Under the pieces are notes generated by a model. That model saw only the letters and a list, made by a program, of their open reading frames with translations. It made no database searches and was not told the DNA's origin. Positions 1-11,560 of a stretch of DNA of 64,000 bases are shown piece after piece (positions within the stretch are counted from its first letter, which is position 1; each line of letters opens with the position of its first letter). The stretch is from Siphonodentalium dalli (taxonomy: Eukaryota; Mollusca; Scaphopoda; Gadilida; Siphonodentaliidae), in assembly GCA_032622095.1 (NCBI GenBank), contig CP136061.1:44027797-44091796 (forward strand). Direction: 5' to 3'. A program made the position numbers and the translations under genes.

Positions 1-169
1 TGATTCTGATTCAAGGTGGGGGGGGGGCAGTTGAAATTTCCCCCAAAGTGCATGGACACCACCCAACGGAAACCCTCTAGCCACGTCCCTGCACGCATGT
101 GAGTCCCTGTGACCGTAATCATCACTCCAAAGCTGCAACATCTATTCTGTTCGAATAGATTCACTTTTT

Positions 170-300
170 AAATCCACGATGGCTGTCGGCGACCATGTTC
201 TTTGTGAACTATACCAAATGATCAGTTCCCATCCACATGTCATTTTTCATGACAAAATTGGACCCTGATGTAGGATGTGCTAAAGGATTCACCAAACAGG
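170..300. repeat. Fragment of the 'aatccaagatggc' dispersed repeat
   Basis: The stretch around 170-210 (AAATCCACGATGGCTGTCGG and the following GACCATGTT) and the GATGTGCTAAAGGATT at about 275 match the units of the array at 14.95-15.4 kb. The same spacing between the two blocks is seen there. It is a single degenerate unit of that interspersed repeat. Function unknown. Confidence 0.55.
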
Positions 301-360
301 GCCTTGGCAATATCTTAGCCATCAAATAAGACAGGTGTACCCCGTAAGTTATACAGTTCT

Positions 361-413
361 AGTCACGATACAAAACTAGTAATAAATGTATTTGTATAAT
401 TTGTATCGTGACT
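361..413. repeat. Perfect 14-bp inverted repeat (hairpin)
   Basis: AGTCACGATACAAA at 361-374 is exactly reverse-complemented at 400-413, leaving a 25-nt AT-rich loop. It could be a tiny palindromic element. No terminal duplication was identified, and an (AT)n run follows at about 428-441. Confidence 0.6.
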
Positions 414-441
414 TGAACTCAATATCATATATATATATATA

Positions 442-1640
442 GTGTACGCCTGTCATATTCGTTTCGGCTGGAAGGCCATGTTGCCAAAAAATTCCAAAAC
501 CGAGTTGTTTTTATTGTCTACCGGTACTTGGAGTGCCTTTGGACTTCATATATTAAGTAAGAAATTTGTGAGAGCTAGCTCTTACAATGAATGCACATTT
601 CAATGTCCAATGGAATCACACAGGTTTAAGGAAAACTGCTGCAGTTGGATTTCGAAAGTCCTCATGCAATTTCTTTATTTGACACACTGACAAATTGATA
701 CAGACACTAGGAAATGAGAACTCGGGTCATTGTTCGGAGATGTGACCTTCATGTAGGCAGGATAGGGACTTGGGCCAATTTGGTCTATGATCACTAAAAT
801 AAGATACTCTCTGGCATATGAAAATTTTATTATTGAAATAATTCATATGTAAATTAAGACAACCACAGAACATTTATTGGTTTGCTGATGATAAGGGCAT
901 ATCTGTGTGAACATTTGTCCACCGCTTAGCTATGTTCACAGTTCACTGAATAATAGTCTCAACTGTCACTTTATGATAGGCACCTGGTACTTATGAATCG
1001 TGATTATTTTTTTCTCAAATATAACCTATTGATTAAATTAAATAGGTGGACATTTACATTGTAATTTGGTGCGATATTCCGTTTGAATTAACTGATTTGC
1101 TTCAGGTAATAACCAGACAGGCTGGGTTAAACTGAAATAAATTTGTCATTACCACAATTGTATGCTGCCGCAAATGTATTTATTCATGAGGGCCTTGGTG
1201 ACTCCATCAAAGCGTGTTAATGAACATTGATCAAAATAAAGATTGTCAAAACAGGGATTTAATTTGTTCTCTAATGAACAAAGCAAAGACACAATTTCAG
1301 AATATAATAAGTGAAAATATTTAAGAGAAGACATATCTGATGATATATATCGAGAAAACTAATTCTGAAGATATTATTTATTAAAATATCTGGAATAAGA
1401 TAGATACAACATTGGCATAGTGTGTGTTAATATTTTCAATATCCCAGACCATTGAACAGTGTGATATCTCTCAACTAGTTGAGATATCGAACATATCAAA
1501 TCAATCTAATGCATCAAAATAGTGTAAACTGTGTAGCGTGACATGCATAGGCAGCATAGCTATATCAGAAGTTTGTTATGAAAACATGTTTTTCAAATAA
1601 GAAAACATTATGGGCAGAGTCAGTCGTACTGTCATAGTGA
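442..1640. other. No recognisable feature
   Basis: AT-rich DNA. The open frames here are short, and none shows a recognisable domain, splice context or repeat relationship. I see nothing to annotate. Confidence 0.5.
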
Positions 1641-1900
1641 CCCCCTCCCTAGAAAATCCAGGCATAAAACCTTACATTCAGAGTCTGACACATTCTCCAC
1701 ACAGGAGTATTTCCCTGAAAAACGATTACACCACATGGAACCAGATTTCTGGCAGGATTACACTGTGATCTCTTTATATCTAATGAGTGACCGCCTACTA
1801 CGGTGTGCATAATTATTAGCAGTCGGTGATTATTTTTGGTGGCGAATGGGTCCGACTGATGAAATGTAAGGTTTTATGTCTGGATTTTCTGGGGAGGGGA
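1641..1900. mobile_element. Small palindromic element (MITE-like)
   Basis: The roughly 38 bases from 1641 (CCCCCTCCCTAGAAAATCCA and on) are repeated in reverse complement with only a few mismatches at about 1861-1900. The arms include the block ATAAAACCTTACATT, and about 180 bp of unique sequence separate them. Total size near 260 bp fits a non-autonomous inverted-repeat element. I could not define a target-site duplication, so the call rests on symmetry alone. Confidence 0.5.
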
Positions 1901-2148
1901 TGGTGGGGTTATAATTTCTTGTAACCTCTTAGATAAAGCACAATAATAATAAGTACAACGACGGCTCAGGATCCAGATGATTGCTGTTTAGGCCAATATA
2001 AACATATTGCTTGATTTACATCCCCTCCCGACCATATTTTTAGTCCCCTCAATTTTTTTTAATTGCATATCTTTTATGCAAATTTTTTCTCATGCCTTAA
2101 CTCTTTCATGACAGGATCCGCGCTGATGCAGCATTAAAGATCATGTGG

Positions 2149-2308
2149 CAGTGCATTCTCTGAAATATGCGAGTCTCCCACAGGGAGTCTCGCGTATATA
2201 AATTAATGCACTGGTTTACAAGAACAAGGTAAATATTGTTAGGCCAATGCATTCTTTTATATATGCGAGGCAACCTATGGGCGACATATATATAAGAGCA
2301 TGCATTGG
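2149..2308. repeat. Two adjacent related hairpins
   Basis: 2149-2213 begins CAGTGCATT and ends AATGCACTG, with a second nested stem GCGAGTCTCCC/GGGAGTCTCGC. 2244-2308 begins CCAATGCA and ends TGCATTGG and contains the same ATATGCGAG core. The two palindromes lie about 30 bp apart and look like diverged copies of one unit. Function unknown. Confidence 0.5.
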
Positions 2309-2638
2309 CACAGGGTTTTCACAAAAAATCATGAAGTTCCAGTCATGGAAGGGTTATCAATCAATGTAATCATCAAATCACATTTCAATGATCCATTAAT
2401 CATTCTGTTTTGATCAAAGTGGACAATATAAATCACCTTGTAATATATAAGATAGGATACTGCTTCAATATCTAGAACTGTCCATGGCCATTTTATGTTA
2501 TGAAGAATAAAATGTACCATATAAAATTTGTCCTCCCGCCCCATTTATCTAAAAAAAGTTGGATGTAAATCTAGCAATTTATTTATATTGGCATTAAAGA
2601 CATACTAGACAAAGCGGCAGAGCACTCAATCAGATTTG

Positions 2639-4410
2639 TTATGTCCTGACTCCTCTTGTTTTTTTGCCACCCCTGGTTGTTTTCCCCCCTCTAGCAGTCT
2701 GACCACCTCTTGCCTTCTTTGCGCCAGTTGTTGCACCAATTGTTGAACTTGTTCTCTTCTCTATTTCCTGGCACTCCCCACTAACAATCTTCTTGGTGGT
2801 ATCAGCACGCAGCTTTGATCGCAAAGCCTGGGACTTTTTCACGGTGATAGACTCTTTGAACTTGTGGAGCCCCTCCAGAAAGGCAATTCTGATGAAGTGC
2901 TCAGCCACTTTGTTTAACAAGTCTTTAAGCAGAGAATTATATAGGTCATCCTCTGGATCTTCAACCTCTGGGTCTTGATTTGACTGGTCTGTAAATATAT
3001 CGAACCATGCATGACATATGTCATCATCAGATGCAAATGTATTTCTAGCTAATACATGCATTGATTCAATGTTACAGTGAAATGAGTGAACAGTGAATAC
3101 ATCAGATAGTTTTAGTGCCAGTTTCATGAAGAACAAATATGTTTTTTCATCTACAATTGTTAACCCCCGACTCTGTCCCTGCTTATGTTGAATTTCAGCT
3201 AATGTGTGTGGAGTCGCAGCAGTAACAGCTTCCAGTTCCGTTAGTCTTAATCTTGATAAAAGCCTTTGTTGTTGATGCTCAAGTTTTCGTCTGGTCTGAT
3301 CTGCTATAGATTTCTGTCCGAAGCTTCTTTGGATGGAATCCACTAAACGAGATTTAATTTTGTGGATGCACGCACCAGCAAGATGTCGGATTTTTGCATC
3401 ATATGCTGGGTCTGTTGATTTAGTTTCTTGAGTCGATTTAGATGGCGCTTGAATAGAATCGGCTTTATCAGAAATAATTTGAGAATAAATCCACTGTAAC
3501 AACTTAGTAGAGAATTTGTTCTGTTCTTTTGAGAGTGATATACCATTGAACAAATGTTTGGCTGAATCTACATGATTTTTAGAAATAGCAAAAGAGTTAA
3601 TGGAACGAAAAAAAACAGTCCATTGTTTGTGGGATTTAACCTTCTTTAATAAATCCGAAGCCACAGTGAATAGATAGTCCAAGTGTGTTGACAATCTGTT
3701 TGGATCGATACTTGAAATACAAACAGAATTTATCAATGGTGTGTCCTTAATAGTAGACAAGAAATCATCTATTTTGTATTCACATTTTTGAAGATTATCT
3801 CCAAATGATATATAATTATCGTTGGTTGTATCAATTGCTGGCATGCTGAATGAACCTGAACCACCATCGACAGTCGTAGAACTTGATGCAAATGTGATGT
3901 CTGATGAAAAACAACACGATTGGTCATCCTCAAATGGTGTGGGCTGCCTTGTATAGAATTGTATAACTTGATCGGAGTGTGTAAGTCTCGCTATACTTGG
4001 AGAATAATTTAGGACCTGTAAATGATCCTTTGATTTGGCCCTGCCAATCGCCACTCCGATCTGCCCAGGAGCAAAACATCCATGGCAGTCAACAATCAAA
4101 GGATCAATTGTAGATCCTTGTGCACGATGGATTGTTAATCCGAAAGCCAATTTTAGTGGAAACTGAATCCTTGAACACAAGGTCTTTTGAGTATCAGGGT
4201 CATAGACTTCAAAACGTAGTTTCTCTAATCTGTGTAAAGAACCCGCCACCTCAACTGTGGGTCCATCATTATCCAACGAATGAATAGCAGCTCGAGTTCC
4301 GTTCACCAGTTTACTTGTAGAATCAACAGTCCTTATGAGAATGACTGGTGCGTTCACCTTGAGGCTTAAGTTTTTTTGGGCTGGTGATTTCTTCAGGAGT
4401 TGCTTGTTAC
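2639..4410 (-). CDS. PIF1-like DNA helicase, C-terminal exon
   Basis: The last exon of a superfamily 1B helicase. Counting from the methionine codon at 4424-4426, helicase motif V reads GLTIHRAQGST (about residues 96-106) and motif VI reads GQIGVAIGRAKS (about 121-132), followed by LQVLNY. These are the strand-transfer and arginine-finger motifs of the PIF1 family, which unwinds DNA using ATP. About 440 residues follow with no domain I know: a predicted helical, charged region and a basic RGG/TRGG-rich tail at about 570-595, possibly nucleic-acid binding. The exon is preferred to begin at 4410, because TTTTTTCTAG immediately upstream on this strand is a good splice acceptor; the methionine at 4426 would then be intronic. 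The Walker A motif is in a separate exon at 7159-7256. The exons for motifs Ia to III were not found in between, so the gene may be interrupted. Confidence 0.72.
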
Positions 4411-4440
4411 CTAGAAAAAAGTACATAAGAACTATTTACA

Positions 4441-4950
4441 ATTTTGTGTTGATCATAACATAACATTAAGCACAGTGGATCTACTACAAGTTATGCTGTG
4501 ATATCAGATTTTATGAAAATATCTTGATAAATACGATTCACAATGAGTTGTAAATGACCTCTTTAAAATGGTTCCTTTTGTTAAAGTGTCAATTGCTTTT
4601 AATTAAATAGAGCCTTCGATATTTGATAACACTTGTCCTTTTTATCACAGTCCATTTCCAGTTCATAACTAGTTTGATACTGGAAAACAACAAAGGATTT
4701 TTAAGCAATCTAAGAGTAGTTTCATGTCATATAATATGAACTTTATCAAAATTGGGAAGTGATCAGTGGTCTCAGATTTCATGGAGTTGAGGATGCCAGA
4801 TCAGGCAGATCATACGAGATCCAAAGGGAGCGAGTATGATCCGTTCTGATTTGAAGTCCTGAATGAGACGGAATTAGACTCATCAGATTACTTGCATGTA
4901 CTGATGACCTACTTGTTCTATACCTGATAGACTGATACACCCAATAATGA
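4441..4950. other. Intron or intergenic DNA between helicase exon and transposase remnant
   Basis: AT-rich, with stops in all frames. If the helicase is one gene this is part of its intron. No helicase motif could be read on the minus strand here, and no transposase motif on the plus strand. Confidence 0.5.
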
Positions 4951-5958
4951 AATGTTCGATCAAAATGGAAACAAGCAGTCACAGACGGCGGTATCCCCCG
5001 CCGGAATGTGCAGTTGGGGAAGTGCATTGTCTATAATGTTTGCGTTCTCTGGCGAAATGAGAATCCACGGAAAACTAATTATGTAACCCGGAACATTTTC
5101 AACCATGAAGTTCCCATGTGTGTGGTGCAGGATGTAATGCACGTTTTAAAGAAGCTTAGAAACAGCATTGAGTCGAGCAGAAAGTCGAATGAGCACAAGC
5201 CTGGCAGATATTTGGAGCTCAACAGAAAATCCGTTGTTTGGGAACACTGGTGGGGTGCCTACCGTTTCAATGAGGCGCAAAATGGAATTCGTCTACACTA
5301 TAAGTTGACAAAAGAGAATCTAGAACTAACATCATCATCAAAGATGAGAAACCACCTTGCCACTGATGTCTTGAACCGAGATATGCTGTACTTAATGCAG
5401 TGCTACCAGAATTCTTTAAGCAACAAAGAAGAATTAGACTCAACAATCCTCCTTCTTACTCACACGAGCAAAATTGTGAGCGTTTTTGCTGACAAGCGAC
5501 CTATCAAGTCAGTTCAAGATCCACGTGTTACGGATCTTAAAGTTGTTGCGGACTTTTTTGACAAATGGGAGGATGATGTCGAAAAATCAAAACTTCTTAC
5601 TCCAGCTAAGAATCTGATCACAATGGAGACAAGACAGGATATCCGCTCCAGCCTTATGGGCTTTATTTCCTTATTAGAGTTTGTATTGGACGGAAAAAAC
5701 AGTATCGTTCCCTCATATTTTAACTCCGATTTGATCGAGAACACCTTTTGCCAACAAAGAGGAGTAAGAAATGGACTAAACACGAATCCAACATTATGTC
5801 AGTATGGGCCATCATCCACGGCGATAAGCTTAACACAAATGTCTATATCTGCAAAGTGCAACAGCGGCAACAAAGTCCTGTGCTACAAAGCTCATTCATC
5901 ACTACCTCTAAATCCACGGAGAAAATGCAAGGCTGAGAAGAAGGGCATCAGATTGTGA
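4951..5958 (+). pseudogene. P-element/THAP9-like transposase, C-terminal part
   Basis: A frame of about 335 codons, open from just after the TGA at 4948, with no convincing methionine start. It resembles the RNase H-like catalytic core and C-terminus of P-element transposases (DNA cut-and-paste). Visible landmarks are DGGIPRRN near the beginning, QDVMHVLKKLRNSI (counting from the GTG at 5008, D42 and H45; the family reads D-x-x-H-L-x-K-x-x-R-N), and DLIENTFCQQRG with E244 in the position of the last catalytic acid, followed by NTNPT and a QYG block. The THAP DNA-binding domain and N-terminal half are absent, so it is 5' truncated or its earlier exons are lost. It lies antisense in the gap between the two helicase exons. 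Terminal inverted repeats were not identified. Family confident; activity unlikely. Confidence 0.72.
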
Positions 5959-6589
5959 CTGTTATTCTTGTGTTAGTAGTAACTTACTGTTTTTGTTCTC
6001 GGAAGTACATACAACATTTTATTGTCGTAAATTTATTTTATTGGTAACGACGTTAGTGACAGCCAATAAGTTGGTATTTGCAACAATAATATTGAGCCAA
6101 ATAATAACAGACTAGCATACCCCCACCGTGGCAAATTCAACCCACGTTATCAGTAACTGTGGCAAAACTTATCAAAGCTAATTCTGGTTGGCATTGGGTC
6201 TGTATTTTAAGCCAATTCAGTCATATATCAAGTTCAGTGGCGATCGGGACATCCTAACTGCAGTTATCATCCAGAACGAAAAAACCCCAAAATTAAAAAA
6301 AGGCGAAAATGAAGTGTAACTATAAAAAAAATAATTGGACTGAACTCCAATTAGCACCATGCCTTGAGGGTGCTGCAAGGAGCTTGTATATATATATTCA
6401 TCAGAGTCTTTGGTGTCTCACTTTATTTCAATGTCTAAATGGCAATTTACTTTATGTATGCGTCTTGTACATGGAATGGATCCAGTTTAAATTTTTCTAG
6501 AAGGAGATAATAGTGAACTGGGTATTAGTGTGCACAGTGCTCTGTTCCACCAATTTGCAGCATATAAATTCCTATTTTATACCATTTAA
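5959..6589. other. No recognisable feature
   Basis: AT-rich sequence downstream of the transposase remnant. No coding motif or repeat was recognised. Confidence 0.45.
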
Positions 6590-7069
6590 AGGTACTCAAT
6601 CCGATAAAACTCCTCTCAATTACTATTTCAATGGCTTCGGGTGTCAAAAATATTTGATTCGAGTCGAGGAAGTCACCCATCAAAGCTCAGATTTGTTAGA
6701 TATCGATTTTAGAAATCTATTATTTTTCATTATCGGGAATACTTTCTGGCCCAGAACTCAGTCAAAATTGCGTTATTATTACCACTTGATTTTAGAGTTA
6801 TCCATCCTTGTATGTTTGAATAGTGTTTTGGTGTACACATCTCGCGCAGGTTACGAAACTGACGGCAATTATTAGTACTCATCTCGAGAAACTAAAAAAT
6901 TTCGAAAATCAATATCTAATAACTCTTGAGCTTTGTTTGATGGGTTCCTCGACTCGAATCAAATATTTTTTACCCCCAAGCCAAAGAAATAGTAATATAG
7001 GACCCTCTGATCGGATTGTTGTTGTTGGAATCTGTTGAGATGAGCACCCTCTGTTCGGATTGAGTACCT
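6590..7069. mobile_element. TTAA-flanked palindromic MITE
   Basis: A 480-bp element starting AGGTACTCAATCCGA and ending in its reverse complement, TCGGATTGAGTACCT. It is flanked on both sides by TTAA (6586-6589 and 7070-7073), the target duplication used by piggyBac and some Kolobok transposons. The arms stay similar for over 100 bp inward; for example AAATATTTGATTCGAGTCGA near 6650 is mirrored near 6955. It encodes nothing, so it would have been moved in trans. It sits inside the presumed helicase intron. Confidence 0.75.
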
Positions 7070-7158
7070 TTAATTCAACCAATCAGAGACTGGTAAATCA
7101 TAAAATTGCATAGGAATAATTTACAAGTGTAAGTACATAATTATATACGTCACAATAC

Positions 7159-7256
7159 CTCATGAGAAAACTCTTCCCAGTTCCGCATTGCCCTGTCACT
7201 AAAACACTGTGACCATCAAGGGCATATTTCAAGCACGTAGTTTGTTCTTTATTCAT
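7159..7256 (-). CDS. PIF1-like helicase, Walker A exon
   Basis: On the minus strand a methionine codon at 7254-7256 opens a frame beginning MNKEQTTCLKYALDG and running into GQCGTGKSF, a Walker A (P-loop) motif. The spacing after MNxEQ is typical of PIF1-family helicase N-termini. The frame meets a consensus splice donor, ATGAG/GTATTG, so the exon ends at 7159 in phase 2. An in-frame TAA lies two codons before the methionine, so this is either the true start or the exon has a 5' acceptor inside it. It is too short to stand out as an ORF and was found by motif. It lies 2.7 kb upstream of, and on the same strand as, the motif V/VI exon at 2639-4410, and together they suggest one gene. The middle third of the helicase domain is unaccounted for. 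Confidence 0.6.
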
Positions 7257-7259
7257 TTT

Positions 7260-8113
7260 TTATGCAGACATGATATGTAATTCCGGCTGGTCCTGGAGAT
7301 ATAAAAATTATGTTCTTAATGTGCCGCCAATAAACGATTTTTCACATTCTTTTGTACAATAATCCACTTTCCAACTGTACTATTATTTGTCAAATTGGCA
7401 CTGTACTATCATTCGGATAGTATGGATTTATGAAGTGAAAGACCTTGATGTGTCTTGCTCAATGATCCATGGCAGTATATGATGGTAATTCATTTATATG
7501 ATGTACTGTATACACATGAACCCCAGTGAGGGGGTAAACGTTTCAGAAAATCTATGCAAATTGAGTCACATTTAGCACACGTAAACCTAACATATTGTTC
7601 GTGTTGTCCTTCATGTGAAAATATTTTCCAACAGAACATTTAAAGGGGGTGACCATAATAATGATAAGTAAGTCATATATAATGTGGGAAATAAATAATT
7701 TCTGATTGATAAATGTGGTATTTAATAAAAACATTTCAAGATTATTCAATCGTGGAGGTCCTCGACAAGCTTTACCTGTATGATGACAGGTGGGTTTTTT
7801 CATATAAAAAATATTAAAATGCCCATATATTAGATAAACAAAAAAGATATGTTTCACATTAGTTTAGATCAATATAGAATTGTCCAGTTAGCTTATGCAG
7901 TAAATAACTCAACGATCGGTTAAATTGAAAGCCTCCTGGTACGAAATATGTAAAGTACGTCTCCCTCGGGGACCCCCGCGATAGAAGAATCTTGAATTTT
8001 TATTAGATACTAGAATTATTAGTTAACCTTTTTCTACATTATATATGCGATTGAATAATCATATTTACTTAACAATAAAACCGGTTATATACCATAGCGT
8101 TTGGTTATAAACA
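7260..8113. other. No recognisable feature
   Basis: Sequence upstream of the helicase Walker A exon. Promoter elements cannot be called with any confidence. AT-rich, with no domain or repeat recognised. Confidence 0.4.
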
Positions 8114-9298
8114 GGTCTGGCAGATAGCTGTATTCAGCTAACCAAGCTGTTTTCAGCTATATATTATACTCTCACACCTGTCACACCGGCTGTTTTTCGA
8201 TAATAATCTACAAGCGCTTATTTTCGCAATGAAATTAGGCTACCACATTATCCGGCCACCCTCAACCAAATCGAAATCAAAGTGTTGCCTTTTGTCTACA
8301 CGGCAATTGTGATTATGTGTGTAAACTTACTACAGCGGTCGATGTTGGTCATAACGGTTTAATAACTCTCTTATGTAATGCGGAATACCTTGAAAAATAC
8401 ATTAAATACAATATTTATCACCGAAAATGGAACATCTTGATCATTACCGGAAATATCAATAGGATGCTGCTAAAACGCAGTTTGGTTGGTGCATTAAAAC
8501 AGGTAAAAAGGGGGACATCTCTAGCCAGAGTTTAACTGAGCGAGTACCACTCACTGCTTGAGCTGACTTTCTCCAAAAATACCGAAACGCATACATATAT
8601 GTCGAATCGCGAAAATACAAATAGCAATGTTATGTTTAGTAAGTTTCCACACATATATCTTCCCGCCAAAACCGATTGAATAGTTCTGACTTGCTAGCAA
8701 CCAGGACTTCATGTTTAAAATACTTCAGGAATTATATAAGTCGCATTTTCATTTCAGTTGTCCCTATGTTGTGCCATACATTTGCAGTATGCCGCACAAT
8801 ATCTGTATATACCGTTGTGAATAGTTACCAGTATCGCTCACAAACCGCTATGTATGTAATTCTAAATGCTTGATATAGGTACACCATTATAATGCCCCGA
8901 CCGGTTTAGCATCAGGAAGAAGTAAACGAGTGTTTGTGATGAAGTTGATGTTTATTTTATAAGTTAGTTAATGAATGCATTCGCTGGCATTCGCAGAAAA
9001 TAGTCCCCAGAATATTTACTGACATCGACCGCCGTAGTAAGTTTTCACACAAAATCAGAATTGCCATCTCGACAAAAGGCAACACTTTGTCAGAAAACAA
9101 GTCACAGTTTTGATTTGGTTGAGGGTGGCCGGAGAATATGGTAGCCTACTACTACTAGCCTAATTTCAATGCGCAAATTCACGCTTCTAGTTTATTATCG
9201 AAAAACAGCCAGTTTGACAGTATAATATATAGCTGAATACAGCTACGTTAGCTGAATACAGCTGTATATTGTAGCTGTATTCTCACATTTGCCAGACC
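8114..9298. mobile_element. Inverted-repeat element, 'GGTCTGGCA' family
   Basis: It begins GGTCTGGCAGATAGCTGTAT and ends in the matching reverse complement GCCAGACC. The arms are about 200 bp (8114-8310 and about 9063-9298) and share blocks such as GTTGAGGGTGGCCGG, CGAAAAACAGCC and the AGCTGAATACAGCT palindromes. The 750-bp centre encodes nothing recognisable. Flanks (TATAAACA left, ATATAAAG right) are not an exact target duplication. Right-end copies of the same family occur at about 34160-34458 and 38027-38325. Confidence 0.7.
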
Positions 9299-11560
9299 AT
9301 ATAAAGGTAATCAGAGGGATCTCCGCCAATTGAGGGACCTTCTGCATAAAGTGTGGCCCCTCACATACTATTAATGACAAATGTCTGCTGTGCAAATGGA
9401 TGGGTCTCAATAGTAAGACACTCCAGACAAAATTTCGCTGCTCAACTTGTAAAAAAAAGTCATGTAATTTGTTTAAAATTCTTGCTTTCGTACCGTGTTC
9501 GCAGGTCACCTATTTTCGAGCAAATACAAATCGTTTTCATCCCATTTAAACCCATGCATATACACAAAAAACATATGATTCCAAAATAATGTACCTATAA
9601 AAATGTAGATTACACGGTATTAGCAAGATCATTATTTAAAATCGATCATAAATTGATTTTGTTTCAGAGAAAAAATTCTCAGTCCACGCATTTTTTTTCC
9701 TTCAAAATATCCGTACTTTGTATAATACGTACCTGATCAGGAGCTCTTCGAATTCTTGGTTAAAAATTGTGTTATACCAACCACGACGTATGATTGACGC
9801 AGAATTACATATATTAAATTGTATTTGACACAATTTATCAGTTTAGGTCATGTAATAAACATGTAATCAGCAGCTATGTTCGAAATTATAAACGGTACTT
9901 TCATGCTATCCGTCTCCGGATCATAGTTTTAAAGTTTCCGCATATTTCGGTACCATTTCCGCTACTCAGATTCTACAACGGATGATGGAGGTGTCGCAGA
10001 TTTGTGTTCGTTGGTGAATTTACAATACATTACCGAAATAAAGTGAGGTTTTCGAAGAACTGGAAAAATATACCTATGGAATGTTGTAGATTGGCATCTA
10101 AGGTGTAAGAGGTACCAAAAGTTTTTAGTGAAAATATATTTTTTGTAGGAATACAGTTGAGTTCAAAATGGGTGGTAACAAATTCGTGTTTCGTTCCTTC
10201 CGTGACCTTTGGTCCCGGGTGGTGGTTCTGCCAATAAAAGAGGGATTTTGACCAAATTCCAAGCTCCTGTGATCTGGTGGATAGTTATCCCAGATGGGTT
10301 AGCATAGATTTTGTTGTATTTTCTTTTAATCTGTATTAACTTTATCATCTTCATTATTATTTGTGCATATTTTGTTGGAGTTGCTCTTTGTCAATAAATT
10401 ATCTCTCTCTCTATATATATATATATAATATTGTTGCCATGGCAACGGGTACTATTTTTGTGAAAAAGAAATGGAAAAAGGTCATATCTAAGAATTTAAT
10501 TGGTCTGGGTAAGATTAGTTCATATACAGATACATATGGGTGAAGGTCCTACACAATGTGCCGTCATCTGCTATGTTTATATGTCAAGGTCACACATAAA
10601 GGTCAAGGTCATTCGAAACAGTGGTTTTGCTCACATCTAATCACATAACAATAAAATATATTTTTATGCATAATGTTCTGTGATATTGCAAGAGATAAGA
10701 ACACAATAAATAATCAATACAAATTCTGAACAAAACGTGTACATTGCCCTGTGTGGTGTATTTCAATCTCAGAATGAGGTTCATAATGTGTGGGGTATGA
10801 GGTTTATTATTGGGGAGTATGGTTTCTATATAAATGTTATGTATCAATGAGTAGTTAGGTTTTGTTAACCTTTCTCTGCTCAAAATGACCCCGTTGAAAG
10901 TATGTATACGCCATATATGTAGCTTGTTACCATGGCAACATACATGTATACACTTAGCGTCGATTCAGTACTTTAACGAAATGATTAATCTTATTAGATG
11001 TCCGTGTTCTGTGAAATCTAACGGAATTCCAAGTGATATAGATAAGGACCTTGCATCATATATAACTCCAATGGCTAATGATGTCACAATGACGATAATA
11101 GCGCTAAGATATCACACCCAATATGTGACCAAACACAATATAGAGATGGCCTACTTCCTGAGTACTGCTTCCAAAGAGCTACATTTAAAAAAAAATGTAC
11201 GGGTTGTCTGAATCATAAATTTGAACAATATTAATCAGAACTAGATTTCAAATCCCCGGCGGGAATTCTGGATATTTTGGTCGACATTTTGGCAGTTATT
11301 TTCAGACCAAGTGACAATTTTGGTTTCATTGAGTTGAAATATTCATAAGTAATGGTATGCCTCACTTAGTTTGCACAGTTCTGTCCATTTCTTGTTAAAA
11401 TATGACGAGAATAATAACGGTGATTTTTGGTGAAATTTCATACCGAGTTCTGTAAAATCTAATTTTTGAGGGATCGGTTCCATACAGCAGAAACTGATCT
11501 AGAAGATATTAGTGAAAAAACTACAAACTTTCCACTTCTGGTTGCCATTTTGATGGCCAT
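9299..11560. other. No gene recognised; simple repeats
   Basis: Contains a CT then TA run at about 10403-10429 followed by the 14-bp palindrome GTTGCCATGGCAAC near 10433, and an AAGGTCAAGGTCA motif near 10600 of the type common in dispersed repeats of this window. The longest open frame (10885-11211, plus) has no recognisable domain and I do not regard it as a gene. Confidence 0.45.

Noticed and set aside
2639-7256. Helitron Rep/helicase
   Set aside because: The helicase motifs are PIF1-like, but no Rep (HUH) motif or Helitron terminus is near it, so it cannot be tied to the Helitron ends at 26.4 and 52.6 kb.
10885-11211. 108-codon frame, plus strand
   Set aside because: No domain, conservation within the window or splice signals to support it.
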